Origin: Okeania sp. SIO2C9
GTDB taxonomy: Bacteria; Cyanobacteriota; Cyanobacteriia; Cyanobacteriales; Microcoleaceae
NCBI RefSeq assembly: GCF_010672455.1
Contig: NZ_JAAHGO010000040.1
Location: 21,490-85,489, forward strand
DNA: 64,000 nt
Reading direction: 5' to 3'
Shown here: piece by piece, positions 63,480-64,000 of the stretch
How positions within the stretch are numbered: the stretch's first letter is position 1
Layout of the letters: each line of letters begins with the position of its first letter
Position numbers and translations under genes: made by a program
The notes under the pieces: generated by a model
Told to the model about the DNA's origin: nothing
The model's database searches: none
The model's input: only the letters and a program-made list of their open reading frames with translations

Positions 63480-64000
63480 TAATTTGTGTTGATAGGTTTG
63501 CCGTACAGGTAGCTGGTTCTAACACTAATACCTTGAGTGGTATTTTTAGTTAGTTAAAATAGGCAAATGCCTTGATTTCTTTACCAGCTTTTATTATGTC
63601 TGAACCTGGTCCGAGCAGGATTTAGACACACAATCTCCAATTATCTCTGACAAACATAATTTTTGTCAAGTAGGGGCTGATAGCCATTCGCCCTTATATC
63701 ATGTCTGGTTGAATACTTATAAATAACTTAGCGAGGAGTCAGGTAGGGGAGCCGTCGGATTGGCGACCTACAGGAGTCATAAGTCAGGAGGGAAGAAAGA
63801 AGGAAGGAACAAAAGTAAAGATAATTTCAGTATTTCTGCAGTACTGTCAGTTCTTAAATTTTATTTATAACTAACCGTACGAAAAAAACTGTAGAAAATT
63901 GTAACAGCTTTTATCTTGATATTGGATTAACCAATACTGGCTGTACGGCACAGCTCACTATTCCCTCGGCAGTAAATGCCTCTGGGAATTTCTTTCTGAT
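63480..64000. other. Upstream of rplU; open ATATCATG element at the edge
   Basis: The rplU promoter region, then ATATCATGTCTGG at 63696 starting a miniature element. Its right end is outside the window or lost. No gene. Confidence 0.5.

Overview
The window looks like the chromosome of a filamentous, phycoerythrin-type marine cyanobacterium close to Trichodesmium. Evidence: low GC, scattered HIP1 (GCGATCGC) sites, phycocyanin genes beside the two phycoerythrobilin-synthesis genes pebB and pebA, and an unusually low coding density with long repeat-filled spacers. The assignment is inference from gene content; no database was consulted. || Layout. 1-2.1 kb: a decayed IS701-type transposase and a decayed PhnD-like binding protein. 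2.3-10 kb: the bilin/phycobiliprotein cluster pebB, dead tnpB, pebA, cpcB, cpcA, cpcE, cpcF. 11-14 kb: a zinc-uptake locus znuA-znuC-znuB behind a Zur-like box. 15-18 kb: a metzincin-type protease and a dead tnpB. 18-31 kb: glgB, an FtsL-like gene, ftsI, surE, and a 1,423-residue fusion of a RelE-like domain, an SF1 helicase and TPR repeats. 31.8-36 kb: gene-poor, with dead IS630 copies and stacked miniature elements. 36-46 kb: tRNA-Met, a secreted hypothetical, a CNNM/CorC transporter, queF, speD, a pentapeptide protein, an intact tnpB, a CHAD protein. 47-54 kb: a Crp/Fnr regulator, ftsW, a GNAT enzyme, miaE, and a K+ channel gene broken by a miniature element. 54.6-64 kb: a SPINDLY-type O-GlcNAc transferase, a GH108 muramidase preceded by three truncated copies of its own promoter and start, a TAXI-type binding protein, and rplU-rpmA. 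|| The bilin and phycocyanin genes form one functional unit. PebA and PebB make phycoerythrobilin from biliverdin, CpcB and CpcA form the phycocyanin dimer, and CpcE/CpcF load the alpha-subunit bilin. The zinc genes form a regulated import system. FtsI, the FtsL-like protein and FtsW are parts of the septal wall machinery but lie in separate places. || The most striking feature is the non-coding part. At least seven families of miniature inverted-repeat elements, some with clear target duplications and several nested, a dispersed 24-bp palindrome found inside genes and elements, and remnants of at least five TnpB elements fill most spacers. They have split operons (znuC/znuB, rpmA/rplU, pebB/pebA), extended a protein (CpcE) and killed at least one gene (the channel). 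All boundaries come from reading the sequence by eye; family assignments rest on recognised motifs.
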